Positions 21,396 to 33,738 are shown, counted from the stretch's first letter. The stretch is DNA of 64,000 bases from Anabas testudineus (GCF_900324465.2 NC_046618.1:3658001-3722000), one strand, 5' to 3'. A program made the numbers and translations. Notes: a model not told the origin generated them from the letters alone.

Positions 21396-23016
21396 TCATC
21401 TGGTGACTATTTTTGGAAGTATGACATCAGAATTAGCTGTACTGCTGCCGCTGCTGCTTTTCCTCTGCCCTTGAGGCTTCGCCCTTGCCTCCACATTCTT
21501 CTCAGCATCCTTTGTGAACCTGCTTTTTTCTCCACGTTGATGATCCCCACACCTCCTCCTGCAGGAGGGAGTCTGACCTGGGAGGTACGACACACAGCAT
21601 GAGATGGATGGCAGTGGTCAAAGTTTATGCTTGAGATGTGTTAATACACACCTGACTGAGCGCATGCGTGCAGCACATCGAGATAGTGCTGCTTCATCAG
21701 CTGTCTCATGTGCTCTGTGCTGTAGACATTCGCTATGCTGCAAAGGTAACGTCTCTGTCCAGCTGAAAGGGCAGGATGCTGAGACAGACACAAGAAGAAG
21801 CGATGTGATTGTCTGTGGCAGAATGACATTGTTACATCTGAGGAATATCATTATTGTCTCAATTAAACCACTTTACAATGCTGTAAAAGAAAGAACAAAA
21901 AGAAAAAGGATTTATGTAGATGGTTACCTGTAAGAAGGGTGCAGACATCATGGATTTGGGAATGTGTATTGTCTTCATATGCTGGCTGCCTGTGGACATA
22001 TTGATGTTTGTTCCTCTGTACGCTTGTGTCACTTGTTGATCAGATAAACGCTCAAAGCCTGCCAGCACGTAACAAAAGACCTCGTCATTTCTTACAGTTA
22101 TTGTAAAGATTATTTAATTCCAATGCATCCCAGCACACATCTGTTAAATAAATTGGTAGTCCTGAGCTGAGCTTTATAGATGTCTTTACTGATCCGCCAA
22201 CGGAGAAATGTAGTGAATTCAATACATAACAATTATTATTAATCTATTACTGTACTTAAGTACATTTTTAAAGTTCGTTATTATTATTTTTTTATATTGT
22301 ATACTTCATGTAAGAATAAATATTGAGGTTGTGTATTTTTAGAGGTATTTACTAATTATTTAGCAGAATATTTTCCTTGCAAAAGTTTTCACCAGTTTCC
22401 AAAATATGATGCTATAAACAAATCAACAGTAATTAAGGTTCTTAAAATCAGCTCCATCTTGACAACCTGCATTGTAGAATTTGTATTTCTATAGTAACTG
22501 TATCAGTAGCAATAATCCTATATACATGTAAACTGAGCCTCTTGCTTAGTGTCTGCTGGGATCAACTCCAGCTCCCCCACGACCCTTAACAGGATGAGCA
22601 CTATGGCTAATGATGTAACCTGAAAAAATCATGCTGCACAAAAAGTGTCTTAAAGTACTTTTTTAAACCTCTGTAGAAAATCTAAAGGTAGGACCTTAAA
22701 AACACTATATTGTTAAATTGCCATCATCCATTGTGTAAATAGAGAATGAAAATAGTTTGTTCATATTTATAGTTAGAATTTAAGCTGATGTTTGACTCAC
22801 CATCTGTGCATCTCTTCTTTAACTCTAAAGAAGACCTGTAAATTAATAAAATGTAAAATACAATATAAAAGCATATACTGGTATACATCCATCAATTACA
22901 TTCAACTCTCACTCTACCATCCCCTTATGGTCTTACCTCATCAAGATGTGACCACTTCCATTTTTTAACAGGTTTTCTTTTTTAAGGTGTTCGACAAACG
23001 TCACCCGCTTTCTCAT
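21396..23016 (-). CDS. fam216a: FAM216A homologue (5 exons)
   Basis: Small vertebrate protein of unknown function. Exons on the minus strand: 22937-23016, 22801-22835, 21928-22058, 21652-21778, 21396-21577 (555 nt, 184 aa; human 273 aa). Identification rests on the conserved core: IHIPKSMMSAPFLQHPALSA (human IHLSKSMMEASFFKHPDLTT), then GQRRYLCSIANVYSTEHMRQ and LMKQHYLDVLHA (human LMKRQYMHVLQH). The N-terminus MRKRVTFVEHLKKENLL is basic, and exon 2 is only 35 nt. The C-terminus (exon 5) is lysine-, arginine- and serine-rich and ends VILPKIVTR; it is shorter than in mammals and aligns weakly. Its position next to rad9b matches human 12q24.11, where VPS29 lies between them. Phases agree at all four junctions, which supports the model despite low overall similarity. 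Confidence 0.85.
22547..22612 (+). repeat. Fragment of a dispersed fish repeat
   Basis: GTCTGCTGGGATCAACTCCA, then GCTCCCCCACGACCCTTAAC and AGGATGAGCACTATGG, resembles a widespread fish interspersed-repeat segment (typically GGGATAGGCTCCAGC..CGCGACCC..AGGATAAGCGG). Only this short piece survives, upstream of the fam216a third exon. Family assignment is from memory. Confidence 0.5.
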
Positions 23017-23258
23017 TGTTACTTACAATCCCCAAATATCCTCTGGACATGTCAAAGAGGTCGCTAGCATGTTTCTGTGTTCCGTATGTGTTATAGCCAG
23101 CAAAGCCTATTAGTGTGAAACGAATCCAGTGCTGAAATCTGACTCTACCCCCCTGAGTTCCAATTACAGAGTAGAGGTTTAATGTACTTGAACCTAGACT
23201 GTGTTCTAATCTAAAATGTAAAACACAAACAGAATTTCAAGCTTTTCTGTTTACACAC

Positions 23259-23264
23259 TTTATT
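23259..23264 (-). terminator. Polyadenylation signal of ube2g1
   Basis: AATAAA on the minus strand, about 1.84 kb after the ube2g1 stop codon and 243 bp upstream of the fam216a start. The long, intron-free, non-coding stretch between stop and signal behaves as a 3' UTR. Confidence 0.55.
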
Positions 23265-25101
23265 GAGCATCATGTTCAATATACATTGCATTGACACAAA
23301 ATGAAAATTAAAAAAAGAAAAAGAAAAAAAGAAATGATGACGTTAGGGTGGATTACCTGGACATAACATTTTCAGAGCGTATTGCTTAATGACGTTTCGA
23401 ACGCACCAAATCTGTGCAAATACAGTGAACACCGGTCAGAGGAGGTCATGGTAGGTTAGAAAATTCTGACTTAAAAAGGTAATGTCAACAGCAGTTATGT
23501 GATCATCAAGTCAACAGAATCTACTCACTGTACACATCACATTCACCCAGAATGTACTAACAATGGTATCCTATTTAAAAACTCCTTCAAACCTGATTGC
23601 GTGCGCCAAAAGATGGTTAGCTATTAGTCAATGTCAGTCACAGATCAATCATGTTTAACATAATTAAAAACGGATGTCATTGTGGCTTAAAAGTCAGCAA
23701 ACCATCAAATGAAAGTGAACAAAAGCCAGTGGTTTCCAGACTCCACCCAAACACAACTGTGGATGTTCTTTAAAAATTAAACCTACATGCAGGATGGCGT
23801 TTGTTTTACCCTCAGAGCACTTCACCTCACTAAGTGGTGAATTATCTTCAAGTCCATTGAATAACAACCCAAATTCACTGATTCAATAAAGAGTGATAGA
23901 TATTATATCATCTAATTAAGCACAAAAAAAGCCAAATGTGTCACAACAAAGCAAGAACTAGCCTCTCTTTTCTACCATGACCATAAACCCAGTCAAATTC
24001 ATTATCCTTTAAACTGAGGTAAGCTCACATGCCAGCTAACCAGTTCACGTGTGGAACAATCACAGCTTAGACTATTTTCACAGGCTGTTTTTGGCTGTCT
24101 GTGATTTATAATAATGTTGTGAAAAGACATCAGACTAAGTGATTATTATTAGACATCTTCGTTGACCATTATGACCTCGTGCTAAGGGAAAGGTCAGTAA
24201 TATAAGAGGTTTATCTTGCTGATTGCTAATCAAGATCCTAATGACGTTAGATCCTGAGAAGTTGGCACAAACCTTCTGTTACCATGAGCTATGTGTGCAA
24301 GTCATTCTGTTAGAAAACGATAACTCTCAAATCACTGAGTAAGCCATTCAAATCTACACTGAAACATAACAGAGCTGTTTGGGGGGGAATCATGCAGATT
24401 TGAGAGTCATGGTTTTATATGTCTCAGACGTACACCAGCATAAGGAGACAATACAGACTGGTGGTTGTTTTCAGACAAATAAAAAGTGTCCCTCTGAAAG
24501 TTCTCGCCATGTGAAGCCCAACAAAAGGCAACAGTGATTCAATGACAGTGTTGAAAATAACCACATCTATCGACAGAGGTGACACTAATCTGGTGGCAGG
24601 TGCGCAGCAGGGAGGACAAGTGATGACCTAATGGTAACGGGCTTTTGTTTTGTTTTACACAATTGTGACCACTAAATTGCATAAGAAACCTGGTATAAAG
24701 TAGAAACTGTTCAGCAGCAGATAAAAAAGCAAGTTCATTTACAGTAGTGACATATCTTACATCATTACATTTTCAAAATAAATAAAATTAAATATACAAT
24801 TCCAGGTAGGAAACGAGTTAATTTCGCTGGTAGGGTTCTCAAATTGGCTCATCTTGCTGAAAATTACAACCTTTCACAGAAATGTGGTTGAAGCCAACCA
24901 ATTCCTTTGACTGGCAAAACAAGGGGTGCAAAAGCCTTTTGCTGAAATTCTCCCTCTGAAGGCATTTCCTTAAACTGAAAGAAAAAATAAATAATAAATA
25001 AATAATAATTTTAATTACCATTATTTTCAGAAGCAAGGACTCACATGCAGTTCTTAACTAAAACACATGAATCTACTTACCCTGGAATTTACAACTGACT
25101 T
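23265..25101 (-). other. Probable 3' UTR of ube2g1
   Basis: About 1.8 kb without exon-like reading frames or recognisable transposons, lying between the ube2g1 stop codon and a minus-strand AATAAA. UBE2G1 transcripts in vertebrates are known for long 3' UTRs. A shorter form ending earlier is possible. Confidence 0.5.
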
Positions 25102-27672
25102 CTAGTCAAATGCCATCTCCTGACTTTTTCTTACACAGCGAGCCACCTTCCTCTTGAATTCACCGTTCGGGTCCTCCCTCCACTCTTTCTATGGGACCAA
25201 CATCAGACTCATTTAATGACACATCCATTTAGTTCAACTGCCATGATGACAGGAATGAAAATGGATTTCCAGAGTCTGGGGAGTTGGATAAGCTGTGTAA
25301 CTCACCGCAGCATCCACGTTAGCGGGTGAATCGCTGTTAGGGTCTGCCAACATGGAGATAACACTAATCATGATTGTCTCTACTGTGTGGATTGGAAGCC
25401 AGCGCTCCTCAGGCTTTTCATAACCAAACTTATCTTCTCCTGGCTCGTGCAGAATAGAGATGCAAACATCTCCGTTCTTTGCGACTGTAAAGAAACAGAA
25501 CATGAGTTTAATGAAAGAAAGAAAGATGTTTGAACTAGACTCAAAGCCAAGACTACACTGCTGCTAAATCACAAAATCATTTAAAAATCTATTTAATTTC
25601 AGTGTCGACTTTAACAAACATTAAGAGGATGATGATTGTGTTTACCATTTGGGTGCCAGATTTCAGTGATAAACTTCATCTTTGGAGGCCGTAGTGGATA
25701 ATCATAGGGAAAGGTTAGGTATGCCTTGAAAAACCCTCCTTCACTACGAGACAAAACAGAGCAAGGACAAATTAGATGAATTATGAAATTCAATGACACA
25801 TTGTATATTTATACACCTTTAATGTATGAATACACAGATGTTTTCTCACTTACAAAAGGGTATCTTGTGGACCAATGATCACGACTTCCCATTTATATAT
25901 GTCATCATCATCTATCAGACCAGCTGAAAAGCCCTCCACTGGATTCTTGTTGAGCTCTAGGTAAAGAAAAATACAGTATTTTTTAAAGTGATGACCTGGA
26001 AATGAAACAGAACTATAGTAATTTCACTAAAGCAACAGGTCTGTGTGAGTAAGCACATAAGTAGGAAGAGCAGATGGGGAATATCTGTGGGAAGTCAATA
26101 TCTAAAGATGGTTCTTGTGTCGGAATAAGAGTGATAACTAATAATTTACATGGGCACTATTTACATGACTTTCATTATATATAATGTCATAACAATGCTT
26201 TGAAAGCCTTTACCAGAAGCAAGTCAAATGCATGTGAATGTTCATTTGGCAATGGAAATAATCAAGTTGTGATGTAAAAGACACAAAACACAGGACTGGG
26301 ATTCATACCCGACTTTAAAAAGCCCAACACCAGAAAGAAATGCTGCTACACAGTAAATACTTTCAGCAGCTCACTGAAAATGCAGCATAGGTCCAATCAA
26401 TTCAAGCCTGAGTCACTAACACTGATGAACCACATTTAAGGGAAGTTAAGATGAATCTAAAGAGAGAATAATATTTTCTTTGCCTTTGTTAACAGCTGTC
26501 AATACAAATTTGACTGAAACAGCTGCAGGAAACTGAACTAAATTAAACAGCCCAGATATCAGACTCAGATAGGCCTACCACTGAAGTGTATCTACAATGG
26601 TGCCAGAAATATTACTCATCTCCCTGTTTGAGAATATTTAAATGGTATCACTTTGTACAATGAGTACAAGTCTCGCATTACTGTTTGTCAATCCAGTGAA
26701 TATAAAGTTTGAATCACATCGTGGTTTCTAAAAATAAGTGAAAGGATTTATCTACTTGAACTGAATTCAAAGCCAGTGAATCACATCCCCACGCACGCAA
26801 AATCTGAATTTACATGTTAGACAATCAGCTGTCCATGCATTATTTAATCAGTGGACGCAGTTGTTTAAGATTATTGTCATTTAAGGACCACAGGAAAAGT
26901 CTGAATCGTGTCCTCAGTAGTAAATGATAACAGGTCTAACTTTATCAGAGCAGATCACATCGTTTAAAGTTTACCGTTGTGAAAAATCCTCAGCTTAGTG
27001 AAATCACAAGTCATAATTTTGGTAATTGTTCCCAAACCAAGTCAAGAACAAGAAGTAGTTTAATCACTGAGCTTGAACACTGAGATGCACATCCTTACTA
27101 AAAGTCGCTAACAGCGTTACAGCCAGAGTCCGACTTAACATATTAGATATTATCTTATGCACCTTGGTAGTAAGTGCGTGTATTTTAATAAAGTTACTTA
27201 AGATATAGTTGCATGTTTGTCTGTGAAAGGCGAAGGATGTATCCATTTATCATTAGCAAAGCTAAAGTCATCAGAGCAGATGAGTCCGTGGATTGATTAT
27301 TCCTTTGTTCAGTCAGCTAACGTTAACTAATGTCGAACTTGCTAGCCCGCTAGCGATGTTGGCGTCCAGTGTTGTTTGAGATGTTACGTTATTTTAGCCA
27401 CGTATACATTAAATGTATATATGTTTTTATTTCACCCAGATATGAATGAACCACAGCAGGTCAGCCAAACACTGAATTGAAAGGAACGCATTATGCTGCT
27501 TAGCTAGCTTGCTGAGCTTAAGCCTATGGCGTAAACATAGCTTTGCATAGCTACAAAAGCTAACGTTAGCCGCTATGTAGGTAACCTTTCTACCGACTGC
27601 ATTTGCTTCCATACTTGTTTTCGAGTTACCTGCCAGTTGTTTTCGAAGAAGTAATGCTGATTGTTCGGTCAT
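25102..27672 (-). CDS. ube2g1: Ubiquitin-conjugating enzyme E2 G1 (5 exons)
   Basis: E2 enzyme that receives ubiquitin from E1 on a catalytic cysteine and builds mainly Lys48-linked chains; known to work with CRL4-type ligases. Exons on the minus strand: 27630-27672, 25854-25956, 25646-25743, 25306-25484, 25102-25188 (510 nt, 169 aa; human 170). UBC fold landmarks: LNKNPVEGFSAGLIDDDDIY, PLRPPKMKFITEIWHPN (the HPN motif), then GDVCISILHEPGEDKFGYEK with the catalytic Cys, the G-type acidic insertion after it, and ERWLPIHTVETIMISVISML. The C-terminus is RKVARCVRKSQEMAFD. Differences from human include one residue fewer at the N-terminus (MTEQSALLLRKQL), Phe for Tyr before EGG and VAKNGD for VDKNGD. 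Human UBE2G1 is on chromosome 17p, so its place here is a teleost rearrangement. I cannot say which teleost paralog (a or b) it is. Confidence 0.95.
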
Positions 27673-28518
27673 GGTACGCGGGCGGAAAAGAAAAACACTT
27701 TGCACCAGCAAATGCTTTCCGACGAGTGGAGCAAAATCTGAAACCGACGTGCGACGTTTCGCTGCTGAGTTCCCTCTGTGTTTTGACACAATGTTCAGCT
27801 GCTGGCTTTAGCTGTGCGCATGCGCATGTGCAGTTGACTGTGTTCATATGTGTGTTCAAAGCTACGTTTCTTGAGCAATCAGTGAAATTTAACATGCACA
27901 CGATCCTTCCTAACCCTCACAACCAGATTCCCAGACATACATTATACCTGACTGACATGACATTTCAGTATCATTAATTCCATTTGTCTTCGGTCTTAGT
28001 AAAAAGGATCACCACATATCGGTTTTTGTTGTCTTTTGAGAGTCACAAGCCAATGGATATTTATAATAAAGATTCTGACTGCAAAGCTGACAAGTCTAGT
28101 TGCAAAAGTAACATTTGGTTGCTTCACGTAAATTTACTAAATTAATAAATCTTGCTGCAGAAACAAAACAGATGGTGCGTTTAAGAGTATCGGAAATATG
28201 TGAATGTTGTTATCTTACTGATCTGTTTAGGAAGCGAATACAATGTTTTACCTATCAGTTAAATTTTACTTTTAATTTACTGTCTACAAAATAGCCAATA
28301 AAATACAAAAGCGGCATCTTTCCTGGAAAATTCCTATTTACGAACATTGTAGTTGAAAAGGCGAACTTGTCAAAAGCGCCTAAAGGCAGCATTATGCGGA
28401 AGGAAGGGTGTTCGGCGCCATATTTAATACTTCGGAAGCTAGCTAGCGTTAGCTGTTTACAAGCCCAAACTTTTAACTTGAGACGGAAACCTCGAGAAAA
28501 TCCTAATCGTAAACGAAA
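27673..28518. promoter_or_regulatory. Head-to-head promoter region of ube2g1 and anapc7
   Basis: Only about 850 bp separate the start codons of two divergent housekeeping genes. Near ube2g1 lies a perfect NRF1 palindrome (27815-27826). Near anapc7, about 90-120 bp before its ATG, there are ETS-like GCGGAAGGAAG and CTTCGGAAG elements and a YY1-like GCGCCATATT. No TATA box stands out on either side. The middle (27900-28350) is AT-rich, which suggests two abutting core promoters rather than one CpG island. Confidence 0.55.
27815..27826. promoter_or_regulatory. Perfect NRF1 site
   Basis: TGCGCATGCGCA, the full palindromic NRF1 consensus, 143 bp upstream of the ube2g1 start codon on the divergent promoter side. 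NRF1 sites in this position are typical of CpG promoters of housekeeping genes. Binding is inferred, not shown. Confidence 0.65.
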
Positions 28519-31500
28519 ATGAATGTAGTAGATCATGTACGGGATATGGCAGCCGCTGGTCTTCACTCTAATGTCCGGATATTGAGCAGTTTGTTGCTGA
28601 CTATGAGTAATAACAATCCGTAAGTAATGTCAGTAGGGGGCCCGTCTATTTCCTGAAAGGTGCTGTTTTACGCTAGGGTTCTATGTTGTCAGCCCGTGAC
28701 AATAGCCTAAAACTAGCCGGCAAGCTTTAATAGCTGCCAGCAATGAAGTGAAAACGGGCGCCCACAAAATATTCACTCGATAATTAGTAAAGTTTAACGT
28801 TGAAAAATAAATTCTATCATATCTTTGGGAGGACACTATATTTACGTTGTCTTCCAAGAAATTGTCATATGCAGTCTCTTCTATTTAACGGCATCGTTAC
28901 TGGTTATTTGCAGTTTGAGATTGAACCGACAAGCGAGCACTTTGTCTGAGGACATGATACATTCTGAAATAACCTGGTTTATTCTCCCAATCACCGTCTT
29001 GACAATAGCATCATAAGATGACGGGTTTAAAAACAATGGTCATGTAAACAGGCAGTACACTGTTGATGCTCTGATGTAGTTAATTCAAGTAGGGTGAAGC
29101 TGAAACAGGATGCCTATACACTCTATACACACTGCTTGGATTACCGTGAATATCTCTTTGTTTTGATATTATTTATATTACATTATTGGATGTTACACTG
29201 TCAGCACTTCAGCTAACACAAAGCCTTTTCACTTATGCAACCGAGAGCCAGATTTCTATGCTGTATTTAATGTGATTACTCTGTTGTTTTTATCTTTTGG
29301 TTTAAAGAGAGCTGTTCTCACCAGCCCAGAAGTACCAGCTGTTGGTCTACCATGCTGATGCCATCTTCCACGATAAGGAATATCGTAATGCTGCCTGCAA
29401 ATACAGTATGGCACTGCAACAGAAGAAGGTACTCAGCAAAACATCTAAAGTTCGTACATCTACAGGTGGAGCAGCATCCAACATACAGTCACAGGTATGT
29501 TGTAATGCATGGCACTGTGTGGTCTTGCAGGATCACACCAGACTGCAAGATGACACAATCTTTTAGGCAATATTTGTTCTTATTCACTTATTGAATGACC
29601 CTAAGATCTTGATTTTTAAGACACGCCATGTCAAATGTTTTATGTTGTGATGTATAATGCTTGTAATAGGAAACCCTCTGTTAGCATAAATGCTTAAATG
29701 CTAACAGGCAAATGTATAGTTACAGCAAATTGGTTTTTTTTTTTTTGTTTGTTTTTTAGAGTTTGCCATCAGAAATTGAGGTGAAGTACAAGATAGCTGA
29801 ATGCTATACCATCTTGAAATTGGACAAAGATGCCATTGCCGTGCTTGATGGGATTCCATCCAGACAGAGGACTCCAAAGGTAAGCTGCTACTTGTGTTTT
29901 TGTAATTAACTTCTTTGACCCGCTTTATGTGCCTTTTTTTTATATTCAGTTTAGTCAAAGTATTGATGTGTAGCAATGAGGTCAAAATAATGAAGTAATG
30001 AACATTGAAGCTGCTTTATACAGAGTGCCCTAAAAGTCGTGGCAGAGCTACAATTATGTTCTGTTGCAATAGCTTTTGTGTTCCCTCACAACACATTTGC
30101 ATCATCTCTGATCTAAGGGGTATAGCCTTTGTCATGCAGTAGACCCCCACAGGCTGCGGCCACAGCAAGTGGGTTCACTCTCAGCTGTGGCTGCTGTGCA
30201 CAGCTGCCTTTCATCCTGGGACAGCTAGGATCAGCTCCACCTTCTTGGTGACCAACACTCACTGGAGAATTAGGTGCTCCACCACTCTGACTAGCTCTAC
30301 TTTATTGCTAATTACTGCTTTCAAAAGAGCTCTAATCGTAAACATAGGTGCTCTGCCACTCTGCATATAGCTGTGTTTAACCATCATAGCTGGTACAATC
30401 AGAAGCAAGCACAGACACATCTGTAGTCACAATCCACAGGACCAGATCTGAGACCTTCAGTGACCTGCAGGCTGTACACTGACTTTCATCCCAGCTACTG
30501 CCAGTCAGTGTCACAGTCTGTGTTGAGAGATGGCTAGCTCTGTTAACAAATGTCTCCATCTTGCTAAGTTACTTGCTGCCCAGCAGCCACAGCTGAGGGT
30601 GAATCCACACTGGGGGTGTACTGCATGATATGGGCTATACTCCCAGAATAGATCACGATGCACCAGAGATAACACAAAACAATTGTGAGAGAATGGGAAA
30701 GTAGCTCTGTAAAAAAATTCACGGCCGTGACCCTTAGGGGAGCTTAACATTAAATTGTTGTTATTTTGGTTTTGGAAATAAAGGCAAATAATTAGTAGTG
30801 TCATGATCATGGGATGACTTTTGTGTTAAATCTGTAGAGTTTCAGCACCTTGGTTTTAAAATTAATGTTACTGGTCTTTCTCCTCACAGATCAACATGAT
30901 GTTAGCTAACCTGTACAGGAAAGCTGGTCAGGAGCGTTCTGCGGTGACTAGCTACAAAGAGGTCCTGAGACAATGTCCACTTGCCCTGGATGCAATCATT
31001 GGTATGGACTTTTACAGAGATGTCTTAGCCATCAAACAGCATTTAACCTGCTGAGACAGTTATTTGCTGAAAGGATGAAGCTGGTAATTTTCTGTATATT
31101 TACTATTTTCAACAATTTCCTAACAGAGACTCGGGTCACACTTTTTGTGAGGAAGAAACATTTAACCCAGTACAACAGTGTGTTTCACTGATGTGTTTTT
31201 AATATTTTGGACAACTGTGGAGCTCTATTGTACAGGATTAACCAACATTATGGTGAGTAGAGGCAAGACATTGTGAGTATTAGTCTTTATATGGGAATTG
31301 TTGAAAAAAGTAAAAATATAAAAAAATGACTGTATCCTTTTAAATCTGTCTGCTCCGTTTGCACATTTAAGTACAACGCCCTCCAAAAGTATTGGAACAG
31401 TGAGACTAGTTCCTTTATTTTTGCTGTAGACTGAAAACATTTGGGTTTAACATCAAAAGATGAATATGACACGAAAGATCAACACTTTTATTTCTGCGTT

Positions 31501-33738
31501 TACTGTTTGTCTGGATCTGACAAACAACATAGAAGATTTTGTTTAAACCCACCCATTGTTCATGTGAGCAAAAGTATTGGAACATGTGTGTAATCAAACA
31601 ATAAACAGCACTGAATGTCTGTGCTCAGGTTCGGATTTGGGTTTTGCCTGTTTACACTGCATTTAGAGTTAAGAGGTTTAACCAACATGAAAACTGGAGA
31701 ACTGTGGGTGAAAAACAAGCAATGGTGAAGCTGAGAGAAGGTGGAAAATGTTGTGTATCCTGTCCATCATAGTTTAACAGCTTCTGAAAAGTGTTCTAAA
31801 TCCAGCTTTGTTTTTTGTGCTAGGACTTCTCTCTCTATCAGTCAAAGGAGCTGAAGTGGCCTCTATGACCATGGATGTGATCCAGAGCATCCCCAACCTG
31901 GACTGGCTCTCTGTTTGGATCAAAGCTTATGCCTTCATACATGCAGGGGACAATCAAAGAGCCATCAACACCATATGGTGAGCAGAGCACTCATTTTGAT
32001 ACCAAGTGGCTGAATGTGCTGTTGGACCTCAGGGTTTGTTTTGTTTTATATCTTCTTTGTCCTGTCTCAGCTCTCTGGAGAAGAAGTCCCTGCTGCGGGA
32101 CAATGTGGACCTCCTGGTGAGCCTGGCAGACGTCTACTTCAGGGCTGGGGACACCAAAAATGCCATTCTCAAATTTGAACAAGCCCAGATGCTGGACCCA
32201 TACCTCATCAAAGGTGTGCTGCAGCACAAGTCGATTATAGTTCTTTACTTACTGAAGCATCTTTCAGCAATGTTTACATGTATTGTGCAGTTGAATTCCG
32301 ATTTCATCTTTGTTTTGAATTCCCACAAACATCAGTGCTGTGCGAGTCTTCACACCCGTCTAAGCTTAAGCAAGACATGAACACGTGGGACTTAACAAAA
32401 CATACAGTATCTGTTGTACACTTGCAGGAATGGATGTTTATGGCTACCTGATGGCTCGTGAGGGACACCTCGAGGATGTTGAGGTCCTGGGAGGCCGTTT
32501 ATTTAATATATCAGACCAGCATGCTGAACCCTGGGTGATCTCTGGGTGAGTCGCAGACTGAGCTCTGTCATTTTCAATGTGAAGTACACTGTGCTACAGT
32601 TTAGCAATGGTTAATAGTGTTAAATCTTTGAATTTGTGTCTGTTCAGTTGTCACAGCTTTTATAGCAAGCGTTACTCCAGAGCCCTCTACCTGGGAGCCA
32701 AAGCCATCCAGCTGAACAGCAACAGTGTGCAGGCTCTCCTCCTGAAGGGGGCAGCACTGAGAAACATGGGCCGTGTTCAGGAGGCTATCATCCACTTCAG
32801 AGAGGCCATGCGCTTGGCACCCTGCAGACTCGACTGCTATGAAGGCGTGTTTGTTTGTATTTTAACGTGACCCTACATGGGCTCTATCTTTTCATCTTAT
32901 AGAACATTTCTGTTCTGCTCGTTCTGACAGTGTTAATAACTGTTCCTTTCCAGGGCTGATTGACTGTTACCTGGCATCCAATGGGATTCGAGAGGCAATG
33001 GGGATGGCTAATAACATCTATAAAACTCTTGGGGCCAATGCACAGACTCTGACCATACTTGCCACAGTGTGTCTTGAAGACCCCGTGACTCAGGAAAAGG
33101 CCAAAACCCTGCTGGACAAAGCACTCGCCCAGAGGCCTGACTACACAAAAGCTGTGGTCAAAAAGGCCGAACTGCTGAGTACGTACAACACTTGGACCAT
33201 TCCAGTTTAGAGATGTATTTTTTACATCACAACTGTGATTTTCAGTTGCACAAAGAACATTCAGGTGGAAATTAAAATGTCCTGTTTTTATTAATTGTTA
33301 AGGCCGGGAACAGAAATATGAAGAAGGGATCGCTCTCCTCCGGAATGCTCTGGCCAATCAGAGTGACTGTGTCTTACACAGAATGCTGGGAGATTTTCTG
33401 GTGGCTGTCAATGATTATCAAGAAGCTATGGACCAGTACAGCATAGCACTAAGGTAACTATGAACTCTTTTTTAGTTTTACTTCTAATCCTGGCAAGTAT
33501 ACTTGTAGTTATTGTTACTAAACCAAAGTCTGTGTTTTTTCCTCTAAGTCTGGATCCCAACGATCAGAAGTCTTTAGAAGGCATGCAAAAGATGGAGAAG
33601 GAGGAGAGTCCCACAGATGCCACGGTGGAGCTGGATGGAGACGACATGGAGGGCAGTGGAGAGGACGGAGACCTGGAGGGCAGTGACAGTGAAGCAGCAC
33701 AGTGGGCGGATCAGGAACAGTGGTTCGGTATGCAGTGA
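28519..33738 (+). CDS. anapc7: Anaphase-promoting complex subunit 7 (11 exons)
   Basis: TPR scaffold subunit of the APC/C ubiquitin ligase, which drives mitotic exit and holds coactivators and substrates on the TPR lobe. Exons: 28519-28619, 29308-29494, 29760-29879, 30890-31001, 31824-31977, 32071-32213, 32428-32545, 32648-32844, 32954-33178, 33303-33453, 33549-33738 (1698 nt, 565 aa, matching human APC7). Long near-identical blocks include INMMLANLYRKAGQERS, TSYKEVLRQCPLALDAI, LSLSVKGAEVASMTM, GMDVYGYLMAREGHLEDVE, HSFYSKRYSRALYLGAKAIQ, LKGAALRNMGRVQEAI and REQKYEEGIALLRNALANQS. TPR helices fill most of the chain. The C-terminus is acidic (DDMEGSGEDGDLEGSDSEAA) and ends WFGMQ. Intron 8 appears to start with GC (GAAG|GCGTGT), because only that boundary keeps the conserved frame. 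Introns 3 and 4 contain repeats. Confidence 0.97.
30021..30750. mobile_element. Long inverted-repeat (foldback, MITE-like) element in anapc7 intron 3
   Basis: The outer ~170 bases of each side are imperfect reverse complements. Left GTGGGTTCACTCTCAGCTGT plus GGCTGCTG pairs with right CAGCAGCCACAGCTGAGGGT plus GAATCCAC. Left GATCTAAGGGGTATAGCC pairs with right GGGCTATACTCCCAGAATAG. Left AGTCGTGGCAGAGCTAC pairs with right GTAGCTCTGT..CACGGCCGTGAC. The tips (left CAGAGTGCCCTAA, right TTAGGGGAGCTT) look like hAT-style termini, but I could not fix a target-site duplication. There is no coding capacity, as expected for a non-autonomous element. Ends are accurate to perhaps 20 bp. Confidence 0.6.
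31371..31745 (+). mobile_element. Tc1-like transposon, left part, in anapc7 intron 4
   Basis: Begins CCCTCCAAAAGTATTGGAAC, a terminal-repeat sequence of a common fish Tc1-like family, and repeats its GCAAAAGTATTGGAACA core internally at about 31569, as an IR/DR-type end would. Then comes a start of transposase (ATG at about 31687: MKTGEL, then after a frame change a VKLREGGK-like stretch), which is the N-terminal helix-turn-helix region. The rest of the transposase and the right end are absent, so it is a truncated copy. Confidence 0.65.
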
